Source: a virus. Taken from it: a stretch of DNA of 26,318 nt. Under the pieces are notes generated by a model, which searched no databases, was not told the origin of the DNA, and saw nothing but the letters and a program-made list of their open reading frames with translations. The translations under genes and the position numbers were made by a program. The stretch covers positions 1 through 26,318 of the IMG/VR virus record IMGVR_UViG_3300042471_000057; one strand, written 5' to 3'. Shown piece after piece: positions 6,744 to 15,375 of this stretch; the stretch's first letter is position 1, and each line of letters opens with the position of its first letter.

Positions 6744-9700
6744 TTACTTGTTTTCTAACTTGTTTACTCGTTCCGTTAACTCTTGCACAGCCTTCAGCAA
6801 AATTACGCTAAGACGTTGGTACTGGATACCTTGAGGCTGTCCGTTCTCGTTGTACGTTACAACCTCTGGGAACAGCTCCGCTACCTCTTCTGCAATCAAA
6901 CCAATCTCCTCCTCTTGTGAGGTAATCTTGGTGTAGGTCACAGGATTTAACTGCTCGACCTTAGCGAGTGCTGGTTCAAGCGGTTGGATATTCTCCTTGA
7001 AGCGGATAGACGAGTTCTCCGTGAACGTGCCACCGATTGTGAGACTTCCTGGGAACGTGGTGTTACCTGAGCCATCAAGTAGCGTTGCTGTTCTTGTTAG
7101 TGAAGAAAATACTCCAGTGTACTGTCTAACGTAGATAGGCTCGGTTCCGTCATCTGCCGTTGCAATCTCGAGGTATCCAGCGTTAGAGGCTGTGGCTCCT
7201 ACGAGGATTCTCGCTTGGTCGTTGTCGCCCATATTGCCACGGACGAGTTCGGCGGAGTTGGTTCCAGTAACGGTTCTTACGACCCCAGCTACGGTTCCAG
7301 AAGACGTTACAAAGCCTTGGCTGTTTACATAATCTTCAGTGGCGAGACCCGTTAGTGTAACGTCATTACCTCCAGATATAGACAATAAAGTCTGACCCTG
7401 GTCCCAAGATAGCGTCTGTGCATCGTTGTCTGTATCGTAATCAGTCCACGTAGCCGTTAGCGTACCACCATCCTGCTGGGTTAGCGTAAGCGTCTTGGTT
7501 CCAGTTCCTGACACCGCCACCGCTGTGATTCTGTCGTTATAGGCGGCGTTCCAGTTGGATATGTTAGTAGATGAAAAGTCATCATTGTGCCATACTCTTC
7601 TCCAAGGATAAAATCCACCAGACTCTGGTCCATAACCTTGACCTCTAAAGTACAGAGCGTTATTGCTATAGCCACCAGCAATTTGAAATGCTGTATCAAT
7701 GCCTTTTGCAACAATTATCTGACCATAACTTACAGGAGAGTTTGCGGGTTGGCCTTCAACATTATAGAAGCCAGAAGACATCAATGAGTTTACATCCGTG
7801 CTATATCTTGCTCCATCTTGTCTTGTTGCGAAGGTGCTTGCGTGTATTCCATCTACAGTGTCAGCATCAAGCCCAGAGCCAGAACCATCAGTGGCTGCAG
7901 TCCAAACCTTAGCGTTCTCCCAGTATAGAACACCATCAGTTCTCATTTCAAGAAACTTACCTACGTTGCCGCTAATGTGGAACGCAATACCAGTGGTTGT
8001 ATTGTCGTAAGATTCAGTCCAAAGAGCAGCAGTAGTGTAGTTATTGTTGGTCTGTGCTTTTCTTCCTCTTATAGTATTGTATCCATAGATACCACCATAG
8101 TTTTCAAAAGCACCATCGTTTCTTAATCCTGCTGGAGTATAAACACCAGACGTATATTCACCAGATTGGTTAAGTCTAAGCCAAGAATCATAGGACGCTA
8201 TTGTGTCTTTACTGTTTAAATGGATTCTACCATCTCCAGTGATTCTTGTGGTCCAAGTAGTGCCATTATGTATACCAAATGCATAACCTGCAGAAGGAGA
8301 TATTCTGACATACATACCGTAATCAACGCCGCTAGCATTTACATAAAGACCCCAGTCATTACTGTTTGACTTAGTTACATACAATACAGAATCAGTAGAG
8401 GAGTTACCAGCGCCTCCATCAAATATTGCAGCACCAACTACGTGAAGCTTTTCAGCTGGACTCGTTGTACCAATTCCGACGTTACCGGAACTGTCTATTG
8501 TCACTCTTTCAGTCCCAAGTGTGTAGAAAGATGTTGAACCGTGAGTCCAAGTGCTAGAATTCTTGGTCGTTTGACCGATGGCTAAACCACCTTGTCCTGC
8601 GCCCGGAGTGTTTGGTGTATATGCTATTGCTACTTGCGTATCCCAATCCCAAGATGTACCTAAATTGATACTTGCTCTTGTAGAGTTTCCAATAACCCAT
8701 AAGTTATCAGCGCTGTAACCACGAAGTGTAATTCCATTAAGAATTACTTGCGAATAATCTTGCGTAAGCCTTACACTTCCTCCTGTTATATCAAGTTTGT
8801 AATTAGGACTTGCCGTGCCAATACCGACGTTGCCAGCGGTGTAATTGATACTTCCTGTTCCAGAGTTCCAAGGTTGGAAGGTGGTAAACCCTTGACTCAA
8901 TACGTAATCCTCAGTAGCTAGTCCGTCAAGCGTGATGCTGTTACCATTGGATATTGCAAGCTCTTTACTTGGAGCAGTCCACGTTAATACCTGAGCATCA
9001 TTATCCGTATCGTAATCAGTCCACGTGGCGGTAACAGTTCCACCATCTCCCTGAGTGAGCGTAAGCGTCTTAGTGCTAGTTCCTGTTACGGCAGCAGCAG
9101 TGATTCTATCGTTGTAGGCTGTATCCCAGTTGCTCTTGTTGTATCCAGAGATAGCTTCAGCACCAGAGAAGAAGTCTTCAATCTGACCAGTGTTGTAATA
9201 ATTAGCACCTACCCAAGTCTGTGTTGCTATTTCATTTCCGTTATATTGGAAAGAATTTGCTCTTACTATTACGTAATTCCAGTTACTGTCGCCAGCAGAA
9301 GCTCCACCAATATAGAGATTTTTATCTCCATTACTCACTGGACGCAAATAGTTTGTCCCTCTATCAAACTCAACTCCAAACCCAGTTAAGTAAGTGACTC
9401 CATCGTTGTTTCCAAAGTCTGAACGAACATAACCTTTAACGTGAAGCTTGGCTCCTGGACTCGTCGTACCAATGCCAACGTTGCCATTTGTATCAAAAAC
9501 AGTAGTAGTTGTAGCAGCAGGCTGTATATAAACCTTATTATCTGCTTTTACGAATAAGTCTCCTCCGTTTTTAGACCAAATTTCATTGCTGTCTAAATAC
9601 AGGTATGAGTCAATAATAACGGTTCCTGCAACCTCAAGCTTAGCTCCCGGACTCGTCGTACCAATGCCGACGTTGCCAGCATTGCTTAAAAACAAAACAT

Positions 9701-11009
9701 TACTTATACCATTTGGATGCAATGATATTGGTCCGTTACTATTCCAAATGTTTAAAGCCTTAGCGCCTCCATATGATGTATATGCGGTTCCAGCTCTAAA
9801 TATCTCTCCTTGGCCATCGTTTGTCCTTAATGCAATATCAGCGTATTGTGTTGTGGCTGTTGAGCCAAAGTATGACACTTGAGCTGTGCCTCCGCTAATG
9901 ACATTAAGACCTCCTAACGTAATAGTATTAGTTGTAGTTGAGCCACGACCAGTAACAGTGGCTAAAGTGTCAGCCTCAGTAAAAGACGTGAGATATCCAT
10001 AATCAGCGTGGTTGCCCCATCCATATGCCGTATCCCAGTTAGTAGCGTTGTATCCAGCAATCTCCAATTCTCCACCGAAGAAACCAGCTATCTCTGATTC
10101 GGTGTAGTATCTGTCGTCGTGGTTGTGAGTCGGGAGCGAGGTTAGGTAGTTAGGAGTCCAGTTCTTCCACAGGCCATCAGAGTCTCTGCGGATAAGCTGC
10201 CCTGTCGATGGTGATGAAATCAGTACATCGTGAATCTCATTGAGTTCAAAGCCATTCTGTACGTTAACGAAAATCTCTCCATTGTTAGACTGAACTCTCG
10301 TTACCACACCGATATACACCAAGTGTGCTGGGGCAACTGGCTTATTAAGCAATCCGAAGATTAGGTTTCCGCTTGTACCTAACCATACTGCGTCACCAGC
10401 GTTAGCAGTAGATGTATTAAGACCTGCAATAAGACCCTCCGTTACAACAAAGATTTGGTCGTTTATGGCGGCATTAGACACAGCTAAACCGATAACCTTA
10501 GATGATGTAGCTTCCGATGCGTTAGATGCAAGGCCAACAATCATATTGGTTCCATCAGCTCCAGTAATATATACCGCCTGACCTTTCGTAATCGCAACTC
10601 CAGCCTTAACTAAATGCTGAACCTTAGACACGTACTCAACAGTAGAGAGCGTAGTGTTTACCCAAGTGGTTCCGTTGTACTGAAGAATCTGTCCTGCCGT
10701 TGCGGTGGTAATCGTGACATCAGCAAGAGCGTCAATAGACGATGCAAACGTAAGGTAGTTGGGACTCCAGTTATACCACACCGGGTTAGGGTCCTCAGAC
10801 CCCACAGGAATGCCGTAGCGAAGCAACTGACCAGTGGATGGTGAGCTGATTACAACGTCAGTTAGTGCGTTTAAGTTTGTAGCACCTACGGATATACTGC
10901 CCCAATAGGCTGTTCCGTTGCCGTCAGTCGCCAACACCTGCCCATTTGCTCCATCAACTATCGGCAGGGTATACTCCGTGTTGACGTTAATCTGAGATAA
11001 AAACTTCAT
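6744..11009 (-). CDS. Giant tail fibre with C-terminal S74 chaperone domain (1421 aa)
   Basis: 1421-aa fibre. The N-terminus (MKFLSQINVNTEYTLPIVDG, then GQVLATDGNGTAYWGS) is a common virion-attachment start in Bacteroidota phage fibres. The shaft has four GNVGIGTxSPxxKLxVxG motifs and two ~80-residue copies starting YNDRITA and containing TLTLTQxDGGTxTATWTDYD and LATEDYVxSQGF. The C-terminus from about residue 1333 (SSIRFKENIQ, then GLIAEEVAELFPEVV, IQYQRLSVILLKAV and a coiled coil) is an S74-type chaperone domain, but has Ser-Ile where the sister fibre has Ser-Asp. A promoter lies 26 bases upstream (11036-11043). It probably forms a trimeric host-binding fibre. Confidence 0.9.
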   Translation of the reverse strand: MKFLSQINVNTEYTLPIVDGANGQVLATDGNGTAYWGSISVGATNLNALTDVVISSPSTGQLLRYGIPVGSEDPNPVWYNWSPNYLTFASSIDALADVTITTATAGQILQYNGTTWVNTTLSTVEYVSKVQHLVKAGVAITKGQAVYITGADGTNMIVGLASNASEATSSKVIGLAVSNAAINDQIFVVTEGLIAGLNTSTANAGDAVWLGTSGNLIFGLLNKPVAPAHLVYIGVVTRVQSNNGEIFVNVQNGFELNEIHDVLISSPSTGQLIRRDSDGLWKNWTPNYLTSLPTHNHDDRYYTESEIAGFFGGELEIAGYNATNWDTAYGWGNHADYGYLTSFTEADTLATVTGRGSTTTNTITLGGLNVISGGTAQVSYFGSTATTQYADIALRTNDGQGEIFRAGTAYTSYGGAKALNIWNSNGPISLHPNGISNVLFLSNAGNVGIGTTSPGAKLEVAGTVIIDSYLYLDSNEIWSKNGGDLFVKADNKVYIQPAATTTTVFDTNGNVGIGTTSPGAKLHVKGYVRSDFGNNDGVTYLTGFGVEFDRGTNYLRPVSNGDKNLYIGGASAGDSNWNYVIVRANSFQYNGNEIATQTWVGANYYNTGQIEDFFSGAEAISGYNKSNWDTAYNDRITAAAVTGTSTKTLTLTQGDGGTVTATWTDYDTDNDAQVLTWTAPSKELAISNGNSITLDGLATEDYVLSQGFTTFQPWNSGTGSINYTAGNVGIGTASPNYKLDITGGSVRLTQDYSQVILNGITLRGYSADNLWVIGNSTRASINLGTSWDWDTQVAIAYTPNTPGAGQGGLAIGQTTKNSSTWTHGSTSFYTLGTERVTIDSSGNVGIGTTSPAEKLHVVGAAIFDGGAGNSSTDSVLYVTKSNSNDWGLYVNASGVDYGMYVRISPSAGYAFGIHNGTTWTTRITGDGRIHLNSKDTIASYDSWLRLNQSGEYTSGVYTPAGLRNDGAFENYGGIYGYNTIRGRKAQTNNNYTTAALWTESYDNTTTGIAFHISGNVGKFLEMRTDGVLYWENAKVWTAATDGSGSGLDADTVDGIHASTFATRQDGARYSTDVNSLMSSGFYNVEGQPANSPVSYGQIIVAKGIDTAFQIAGGYSNNALYFRGQGYGPESGGFYPWRRVWHNDDFSSTNISNWNAAYNDRITAVAVSGTGTKTLTLTQQDGGTLTATWTDYDTDNDAQTLSWDQGQTLLSISGGNDVTLTGLATEDYVNSQGFVTSSGTVAGVVRTVTGTNSAELVRGNMGDNDQARILVGATASNAGYLEIATADDGTEPIYVRQYTGVFSSLTRTATLLDGSGNTTFPGSLTIGGTFTENSSIRFKENIQPLEPALAKVEQLNPVTYTKITSQEEEIGLIAEEVAELFPEVVTYNENGQPQGIQYQRLSVILLKAVQELTERVNKLENK

Positions 11010-11035
11010 AGTTTACCAGCCTAATATAGTATAAG

Positions 11036-11043
11036 CAAAGATA
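11036..11043 (-). promoter_or_regulatory. -7 promoter element (TATCTTTG) for the fibre genes
   Basis: Exact TAnnTTTG match on the minus strand, overlapping the tail of the terminator hairpin region and 26 bases before the fibre start at 11009. It separates fibre transcription from the upstream tail genes. Confidence 0.65.
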
Positions 11044-11049
11044 GCAAAT

Positions 11050-11079
11050 AAAAAAGGGGTAGACTATTGCCTACCCCTT
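11050..11079 (-). terminator. Rho-independent terminator
   Basis: On the minus strand a perfect 9-bp stem (AAGGGGTAG / CTACCCCTT, 11054-11062 and 11071-11079) with an 8-base loop is followed by a T run. It sits 23 bases after the stop of the 395-aa tail gene. Confidence 0.85.
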
Positions 11080-11102
11080 GGTAAAAAGACATCTATCCGT
11101 TA

Positions 11103-12290
11103 TTAAGAGGCAGGAGCGTCACCCTGAACCGAGCCTCCCACAACGTCACCTGTACGAGTGGAAGCGGTTAGGATTACGTAGTATGCATTATTGGTCACAG
11201 GGGAAGCAAACGCAACAGTAATAGCGTTAACCGTGGGTCTAGCAACATCTACGTGAACAGTCTCCTGCGTAGCGTATTCTATAACTTGAGCCATTACAGC
11301 CTTAGTTCCAAAGTTGTGTGTAACGGTATAAGTATTTCCACTCTTTGTTACAACTCCAGTTTGAGCAGGGTCAAGAGAGAAGTGAATCGGTGCACCAAGA
11401 AGGTTTGCGATTGAGTTGAAGGTAGCCTTCTTAATAATACCAGTTTGACCGATGGCATTATCGTATACATAGAAGAAATCGTCCGTTCCAGGAACAACAG
11501 TTTCTACGCTACCAACGTGCAACTTCTGGTCTACAGTAGTGAATCGGTCAGCATCCTCGTCCCACAAGAATGATACGTTGGTAGAAGTACCACGCTCAAC
11601 CTCGAAACCAGCATTCTGCGAAGGAGTTCCAGTCTCGTCAGAGTTCAACTTGATGATGCTGTCACCAATGTTTACCTCGTTAGAGTTAACGCTCGTAGTG
11701 GTACCAGTAACGATAAGGTTAGCCTGAATCGTGATGGTCGGGTTGTTCTCAAGGTCAACAGTGCGGATGATTGGAGCGTTCTCCAACTGACCACCAGCGC
11801 CCCACATAAGGATGTTGTACTGCGTGAGGTTGCTGTAGTTGGTAAGCTCAATTGCGTTAGCACCAACAGTAATACCCGAGTTAGCAGTAACACCTACGTT
11901 AAGAGTTACATCACCAGTAAGTTCTCCACCGCCAGTCAAACCATTACCTGCGAAGACGTCAAGACCAGTGTGGTCTACGTTACGGGTATTGGCAGTGTCA
12001 AGACCTACGGCATTAGTGGTTACGGTGATACCAGTACCAGCACCAACGTCAAGGGTTACCGAACCGCCAGAGCCACCACCAGTGAGACCATCACCAGCAA
12101 GTACCTGTTGGATATCACCTTTGATGTCTACCCAGTCTGTGCCGTTGTAGAAGAACATACTGTTGACGGTGGTGTCAAAGTAAATCTGACCCGGTACTGG
12201 GGTTCCCGGTGCGTTAAGTGAGTTATGAATTCTAGGCTCGATAATCTCGAGCTTATTCATATCAATTGGTGAGAAATAATTGATAGCCAT
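11103..12290 (-). CDS. Tail fibre/baseplate-associated protein (395 aa)
   Basis: 395-aa protein. The N-terminal region contains PGTPVPGQIYFDT and FFYNGTDWVDI (about residues 29-56), a widespread fibre motif. Two GDGLTGGG/GNGLTGGG repeats (about 66 and 115) are each followed by glycine- and valine-rich strands. Residues about 195-250 carry the NEVNIGDSIIKLN ... GFEVERGT ... FLWDEDADRF pattern seen in many phage tail proteins. The C-terminal 318-375 (YTVTHNFGTKAVMAQVIEY) resembles the C-terminus of the neighbouring 108-aa protein. It lies 5 bases after that gene and ahead of a terminator, so it ends a tail-protein transcript. It is likely a structural, possibly short-fibre protein. Confidence 0.8.
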   Translation of the reverse strand: MAINYFSPIDMNKLEIIEPRIHNSLNAPGTPVPGQIYFDTTVNSMFFYNGTDWVDIKGDIQQVLAGDGLTGGGSGGSVTLDVGAGTGITVTTNAVGLDTANTRNVDHTGLDVFAGNGLTGGGELTGDVTLNVGVTANSGITVGANAIELTNYSNLTQYNILMWGAGGQLENAPIIRTVDLENNPTITIQANLIVTGTTTSVNSNEVNIGDSIIKLNSDETGTPSQNAGFEVERGTSTNVSFLWDEDADRFTTVDQKLHVGSVETVVPGTDDFFYVYDNAIGQTGIIKKATFNSIANLLGAPIHFSLDPAQTGVVTKSGNTYTVTHNFGTKAVMAQVIEYATQETVHVDVARPTVNAITVAFASPVTNNAYYVILTASTRTGDVVGGSVQGDAPAS

Positions 12291-12295
12291 AGTGC

Positions 12296-12622
12296 TTAGT
12301 TAAAGTATGCCTTGCCGCTAAAGGCTCCAGCAAAGGTTAAACGTACAGAATTGTTTGTTAGATATTCGACTTCACCAAATACGATGTTGTCAGTTGAGTC
12401 AACCACCGTTACCGATGCTCGTTTTCCCAAGTTGTGAGTCACCTCCCAAGTAGCCTCGGCGACCCCTTGAACGTGAGTGTAGTGAGCGTCTGCCTTTACA
12501 GATACGAAGTTCTTTACACCAATTTGCGTAGTGGGCTGCGGAATGATTACACTAGAGACGGCAGACGGTTCCTTGACAATAATTGCCGGTGGAACGGATG
12601 GTGATGTTACATCTATTTCCAT
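12296..12622 (-). CDS. Small tail protein sharing a C-terminal domain with its neighbour
   Basis: 108-aa protein with a proline/valine-rich N-terminus (about residues 1-35) and a beta-rich C-terminal domain (about 57-108, WEVTHNLGKRASVTVVDS ... VRLTFAGAFSGKAYFN). This domain matches the C-terminus of the 395-aa protein encoded next (YTVTHNFGTKAVMAQVIEY). Start and upstream stop share a base (TAATG at 12622), suggesting coupled translation. Likely a small baseplate or fibre-attachment protein; no more specific assignment is possible. Confidence 0.7.
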   Translation of the reverse strand: MEIDVTSPSVPPAIIVKEPSAVSSVIIPQPTTQIGVKNFVSVKADAHYTHVQGVAEATWEVTHNLGKRASVTVVDSTDNIVFGEVEYLTNNSVRLTFAGAFSGKAYFN

Positions 12623-12990
12623 TAGATAGTGACGTCTTCATTAACAACAAACTTACCACGAAGCCATGTATAGACTTGTCCTCCGACTGTTATGGCCTGT
12701 AGGTCATAGACATAATCACCTCCAGAAACATTCATTGTTGCTGCAGAGCCCGTCACGGTCATCGTGCCATTGCTTAACGCAATAATCTCATTGGTTAGCT
12801 TCGTAAATCTAAGGGTGGGGTTGCCTGTTTTTCTGTCGTGCTTCCTTACTTCCATCTTGAAGTCGGAATACGTAGTAAGGTTAATAGCAGTGCCAGTGTC
12901 GTCTGAGAACGTGAGTTCTAGACTGAATGTATCATTACGTCTGCACGTAATGTCTAACTGCGTGGAGATGTCTAAGTTAATCGAAGCCAT
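12622..12990 (-). CDS. BppU-like N-terminal domain tail protein
   Basis: 122-aa protein, mostly beta. The stretch RRNDTFSLELTFSDDTGTAI followed by NLTTYSDFKMEVRKHD (about residues 17-51) fits the pattern of phage baseplate upper protein/receptor-binding N-domains (R.GDT..l.l...d..G.piDLtgy...mqvR). The C-terminal part has GDYVYDLQAITVGGQVYTWLRGKFVVNEDV, as in that family. A TAnnTTTG element at 12999-13006 is only 8 bases upstream of the ATG, giving a very short leader. Likely a baseplate or fibre adaptor. The family match is from memory of the pattern. Confidence 0.7.
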   Translation of the reverse strand: MASINLDISTQLDITCRRNDTFSLELTFSDDTGTAINLTTYSDFKMEVRKHDRKTGNPTLRFTKLTNEIIALSNGTMTVTGSAATMNVSGGDYVYDLQAITVGGQVYTWLRGKFVVNEDVTI

Positions 12991-12998
12991 AGTCTATA

Positions 12999-13006
12999 CA
13001 AAACTA
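12999..13006 (-). promoter_or_regulatory. -7 promoter element (TAGTTTTG)
   Basis: Exact TAnnTTTG match on the minus strand with only 8 bases to the ATG at 12990; it follows the terminator at 13023-13044. Confidence 0.6.
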
Positions 13007-13022
13007 CGAAATTATAGACAAT

Positions 13023-13044
13023 AAAAAAGGTGGCCTAAGCCACC
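13023..13044 (-). terminator. Rho-independent terminator
   Basis: Minus-strand hairpin GGTGGC-TTAG-GCCACC followed by six T residues, starting just past the stop codon of the 306-aa gene (13048-13050). Confidence 0.85.
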
Positions 13045-13047
13045 CTT

Positions 13048-13968
13048 TTACTCTGTTGCACGAGTTCGTCTACCTCGAGGCTTAGACTCATCCTCAGTGA
13101 CCTCTTCGGGCTCTGGGGTAATCTTAGTCACGTGGTTACGTCCATAGATGATGCTTTCAAGCTCGTGGAATACTTTAACAGCGACATCATTAGACATGTA
13201 CCAGTCTACAAAGAGTTGGTACATATCACGCTCAGAATGGCGTGGCAATGTGCAAAGAATCTGACTAGATGCTTTCCATACCCATGCGTTCTCAAGAGGG
13301 TTTCGTGCAATTATGTCACGAGACTCTGCACGACGTAGCGTGGCCATGATGTAGCGCTCACGACTAGATTGAGCTTCGATAAACCCTTTTGGGTCACGCT
13401 CGCACCAGTCAAGGGCTTTGTCCTTAAGGAGGTACATATCTTCAGCCTCGTTCCAACCTACAGATGCGGCAAATTCACGAAGTTCTTCTTCTTTCATGGA
13501 GGCCGCAATGGTGATGGCCTGAACACGCTGTAAACGCTGGTCTACACGCTGCTTTGCTTTTTCTTCCGGACGAAACACCTCAAACATTGGGCGAACATTG
13601 GGGTCACGGAATGGGTTGCTAGAATTATAGTTACTAATAAGCAAAAACTCCAAAATGTCTCGGTCACGAGCAGTTCTTGGGTTTAAACGCTTAAATCCAC
13701 CCTCGTCTTTCCAGAATCCGATTTCATAAAAAGAAATCTTATCTCCAGACACAGAAGAAATTGCACCAATATCGTAAGACTGACCATCAACGATGATAAT
13801 GTCCCGATTGGGAATTCTTTTATAAACAGGAATGAGTGGTTGAGATGGGTTGTCTGGGTCCATGCGGACATCCAGCAATTTAATGATTACCGTGTCAGTA
13901 AGGCGGTCTAGCCCGAACTTTTTTACGACCGATGAATCAAGGTTGTTGTAATATTTTGTGCTTCTCAT
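13048..13968 (-). CDS. Putative virion protein downstream of the capsid gene (306 aa)
   Basis: 306-aa protein of unknown family. Residues about 25-110 are beta-rich (IIIVDGQSYDIGAISSVSGD) and include a run LNPRTARDRDILEFLLISNYN; about 130-230 are charged helices (FRPEEKAKQRVDQRLQRVQA); the C-terminus is acidic then basic (PEPEEVTEDESKPRGRRTR). It has its own terminator, and a near-consensus promoter (TTAATTTG, 13989-13996) lies 20 bases upstream, just after the capsid terminator. Position between the major capsid gene and the tail genes suggests a head, neck or internal virion protein. I cannot assign a function. Confidence 0.7.
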   Translation of the reverse strand: MRSTKYYNNLDSSVVKKFGLDRLTDTVIIKLLDVRMDPDNPSQPLIPVYKRIPNRDIIIVDGQSYDIGAISSVSGDKISFYEIGFWKDEGGFKRLNPRTARDRDILEFLLISNYNSSNPFRDPNVRPMFEVFRPEEKAKQRVDQRLQRVQAITIAASMKEEELREFAASVGWNEAEDMYLLKDKALDWCERDPKGFIEAQSSRERYIMATLRRAESRDIIARNPLENAWVWKASSQILCTLPRHSERDMYQLFVDWYMSNDVAVKVFHELESIIYGRNHVTKITPEPEEVTEDESKPRGRRTRATE

Positions 13969-13988
13969 GACAATTAGATTAGGTAAAT

Positions 13989-13996
13989 CAAATTAA
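13989..13996 (-). promoter_or_regulatory. Near-consensus -7 element (TTAATTTG)
   Basis: One mismatch from TAnnTTTG (T instead of A at position 2), 20 bases before the 306-aa gene start. Spacing and placement immediately after a terminator match the other promoters here. Confidence 0.4.
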
Positions 13997-14022
13997 AAAG
14001 AAGGGAGGGGTTTCCCCCTCCC
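13996..14022 (-). terminator. Rho-independent terminator after the major capsid gene
   Basis: Minus-strand stem GGGAGGGG / CCCCTCCC (8 bp) closed by a GAAA tetraloop (14011-14014) and followed by TTCTTTTTAA. It starts about 10 bases after the capsid stop. Confidence 0.9.
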
Positions 14023-14032
14023 ATCCATTGGT

Positions 14033-15361
14033 TTAGGCGAACTTGGCGATACCGAAGTGCTCGATGCCCAGAACTTCCAGACCTTGAGCTGATTCGTATA
14101 CTGCCTCAAGTACGCTGCGGCCGTCGGTAGGCGTAGGAGCCAAACCACCCAACATCCACTCCTTGTACGCAAGGTTAGTGTTAGGTCCTTCGAGGTAACG
14201 TACACGCATACGGTCAACAGTTCCGCTACCAGCGTGAACCTTGATTTTGTCGTTCGGGATGAACAGAACGGTGTCAGTAGCATCAGCAATAGCAGCCTCA
14301 CCAGCAACGTGAGAGAACTGAGGGAATGCCTTCATGATGAACTTACGACCGTACAGGCTAACCTGCTCCATACCGAAGTCTACAGCAGTACCAGCTACGT
14401 TCAAACGAACGCTAGTAACACCAGATGAACCAAGGTTCTTGAACAAGTTGTCCATTTGAATCTTAGCGCCAGTACCAGCGAACAACATGTACTCGTAAGG
14501 AGCACGAGTCTTGTCCATGGTCTTAACGATAGTTGCGAAGTCAGTAAGACCAGCAGAACCGAAAGAGTCAACACCAGCGCCGTCAGCAGCGAAGTCAAGA
14601 CCGTCTTTACACCATTCTACAAGACCCTTAGTGAATTGGATGGGGTTGCCATCGGTATCAACAACTTGGGTTACAGCAACACCACCTACTTGACCAGCGG
14701 TCGTAGCAGCAGTTACATCGTTACCGAATCCAGAGAAGGTAGAAGCATTACCCTTACCGAACAACAGAGCGTAAGCGATGTCGTTACGGAACTTCATCAA
14801 TGCATTGTGCTGGGCAGCGTACATGTAGTACTCTTGACCGTTGAACTGTACACTGATTTTGTTGGTCAATTCTACGTCAGTCAGCTGGTAGCTGTTCTTG
14901 AAGATTTGAACCTTGTTGCTGTACTTCTTAAGACCGTACTTCAGGCCAGCAGGAGCGCCAGAACCTTCACCATGGGCGTTAGAAATAACTACAACAGTAG
15001 CGCCGTCAGCGATAGACGTAGCAGAGCCGCCGAGCTTAACGATGTTAGAACCTTCCAAAGATGCGTTGTTCTTTACGAACCACATCGTGTTGTTGGCGGT
15101 GTCTACGATAACGTCTCCTTTGCGGATTTTAGCGTTGGTGAGGTTGTCACCAGCAGCCGTACCAGTAAGGGTAAGCTTTTCGTAAACGGGCTCGTTAACG
15201 TAGTTGTGGAAGATAGCGCTTGAGGTAGGAACCGAGCGGCGCATTCCCTCCATTACGTCGAGGAATGATGGGTCTTCGTTCTGAACATCCAGAACTTGTG
15301 ACAGGATTTCACGCTTATCCAAGAAGTGGATAGACGAGATGAAGTTTTTATTGTAGCTCAT
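14033..15361 (-). CDS. Major capsid protein
   Basis: 442-aa protein without cysteine-rich or enzymatic motifs, placed directly after a scaffold-like gene and followed by a strong terminator, the usual position for the major head protein. The N-terminus (MSYNKNFISSIHFLDKREIL, residues about 1-40) is helical. About 60-180 contains charged loops as expected for an N-arm/E-loop region; the middle has NGQEYYMYAAQHNALMKFRN (a long spine-like helix); the C-terminus is mixed alpha/beta. Size is typical of HK97-fold capsid proteins. The gene's strong, even codon use and the GAAA-loop terminator fit a highly expressed product. The fold is inferred and no specific family is claimed. Confidence 0.8.
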   Translation of the reverse strand: MSYNKNFISSIHFLDKREILSQVLDVQNEDPSFLDVMEGMRRSVPTSSAIFHNYVNEPVYEKLTLTGTAAGDNLTNAKIRKGDVIVDTANNTMWFVKNNASLEGSNIVKLGGSATSIADGATVVVISNAHGEGSGAPAGLKYGLKKYSNKVQIFKNSYQLTDVELTNKISVQFNGQEYYMYAAQHNALMKFRNDIAYALLFGKGNASTFSGFGNDVTAATTAGQVGGVAVTQVVDTDGNPIQFTKGLVEWCKDGLDFAADGAGVDSFGSAGLTDFATIVKTMDKTRAPYEYMLFAGTGAKIQMDNLFKNLGSSGVTSVRLNVAGTAVDFGMEQVSLYGRKFIMKAFPQFSHVAGEAAIADATDTVLFIPNDKIKVHAGSGTVDRMRVRYLEGPNTNLAYKEWMLGGLAPTPTDGRSVLEAVYESAQGLEVLGIEHFGIAKFA

Positions 15362-15375
15362 TTTTTAAGCGTTTT

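Noticed and set aside
2590-11009. Diversity-generating retroelement target in the fibre genes
   Set aside because: I saw no reverse transcriptase and no adenine-biased template/variable repeat pair; the repeats in the fibres look like ordinary module duplication.
14456-15223. 255-aa plus-strand reading frame
   Set aside because: It lies wholly opposite the major capsid gene, has low-complexity Ser/Thr/Val composition and no neighbours on that strand; it is a shadow of the capsid gene.
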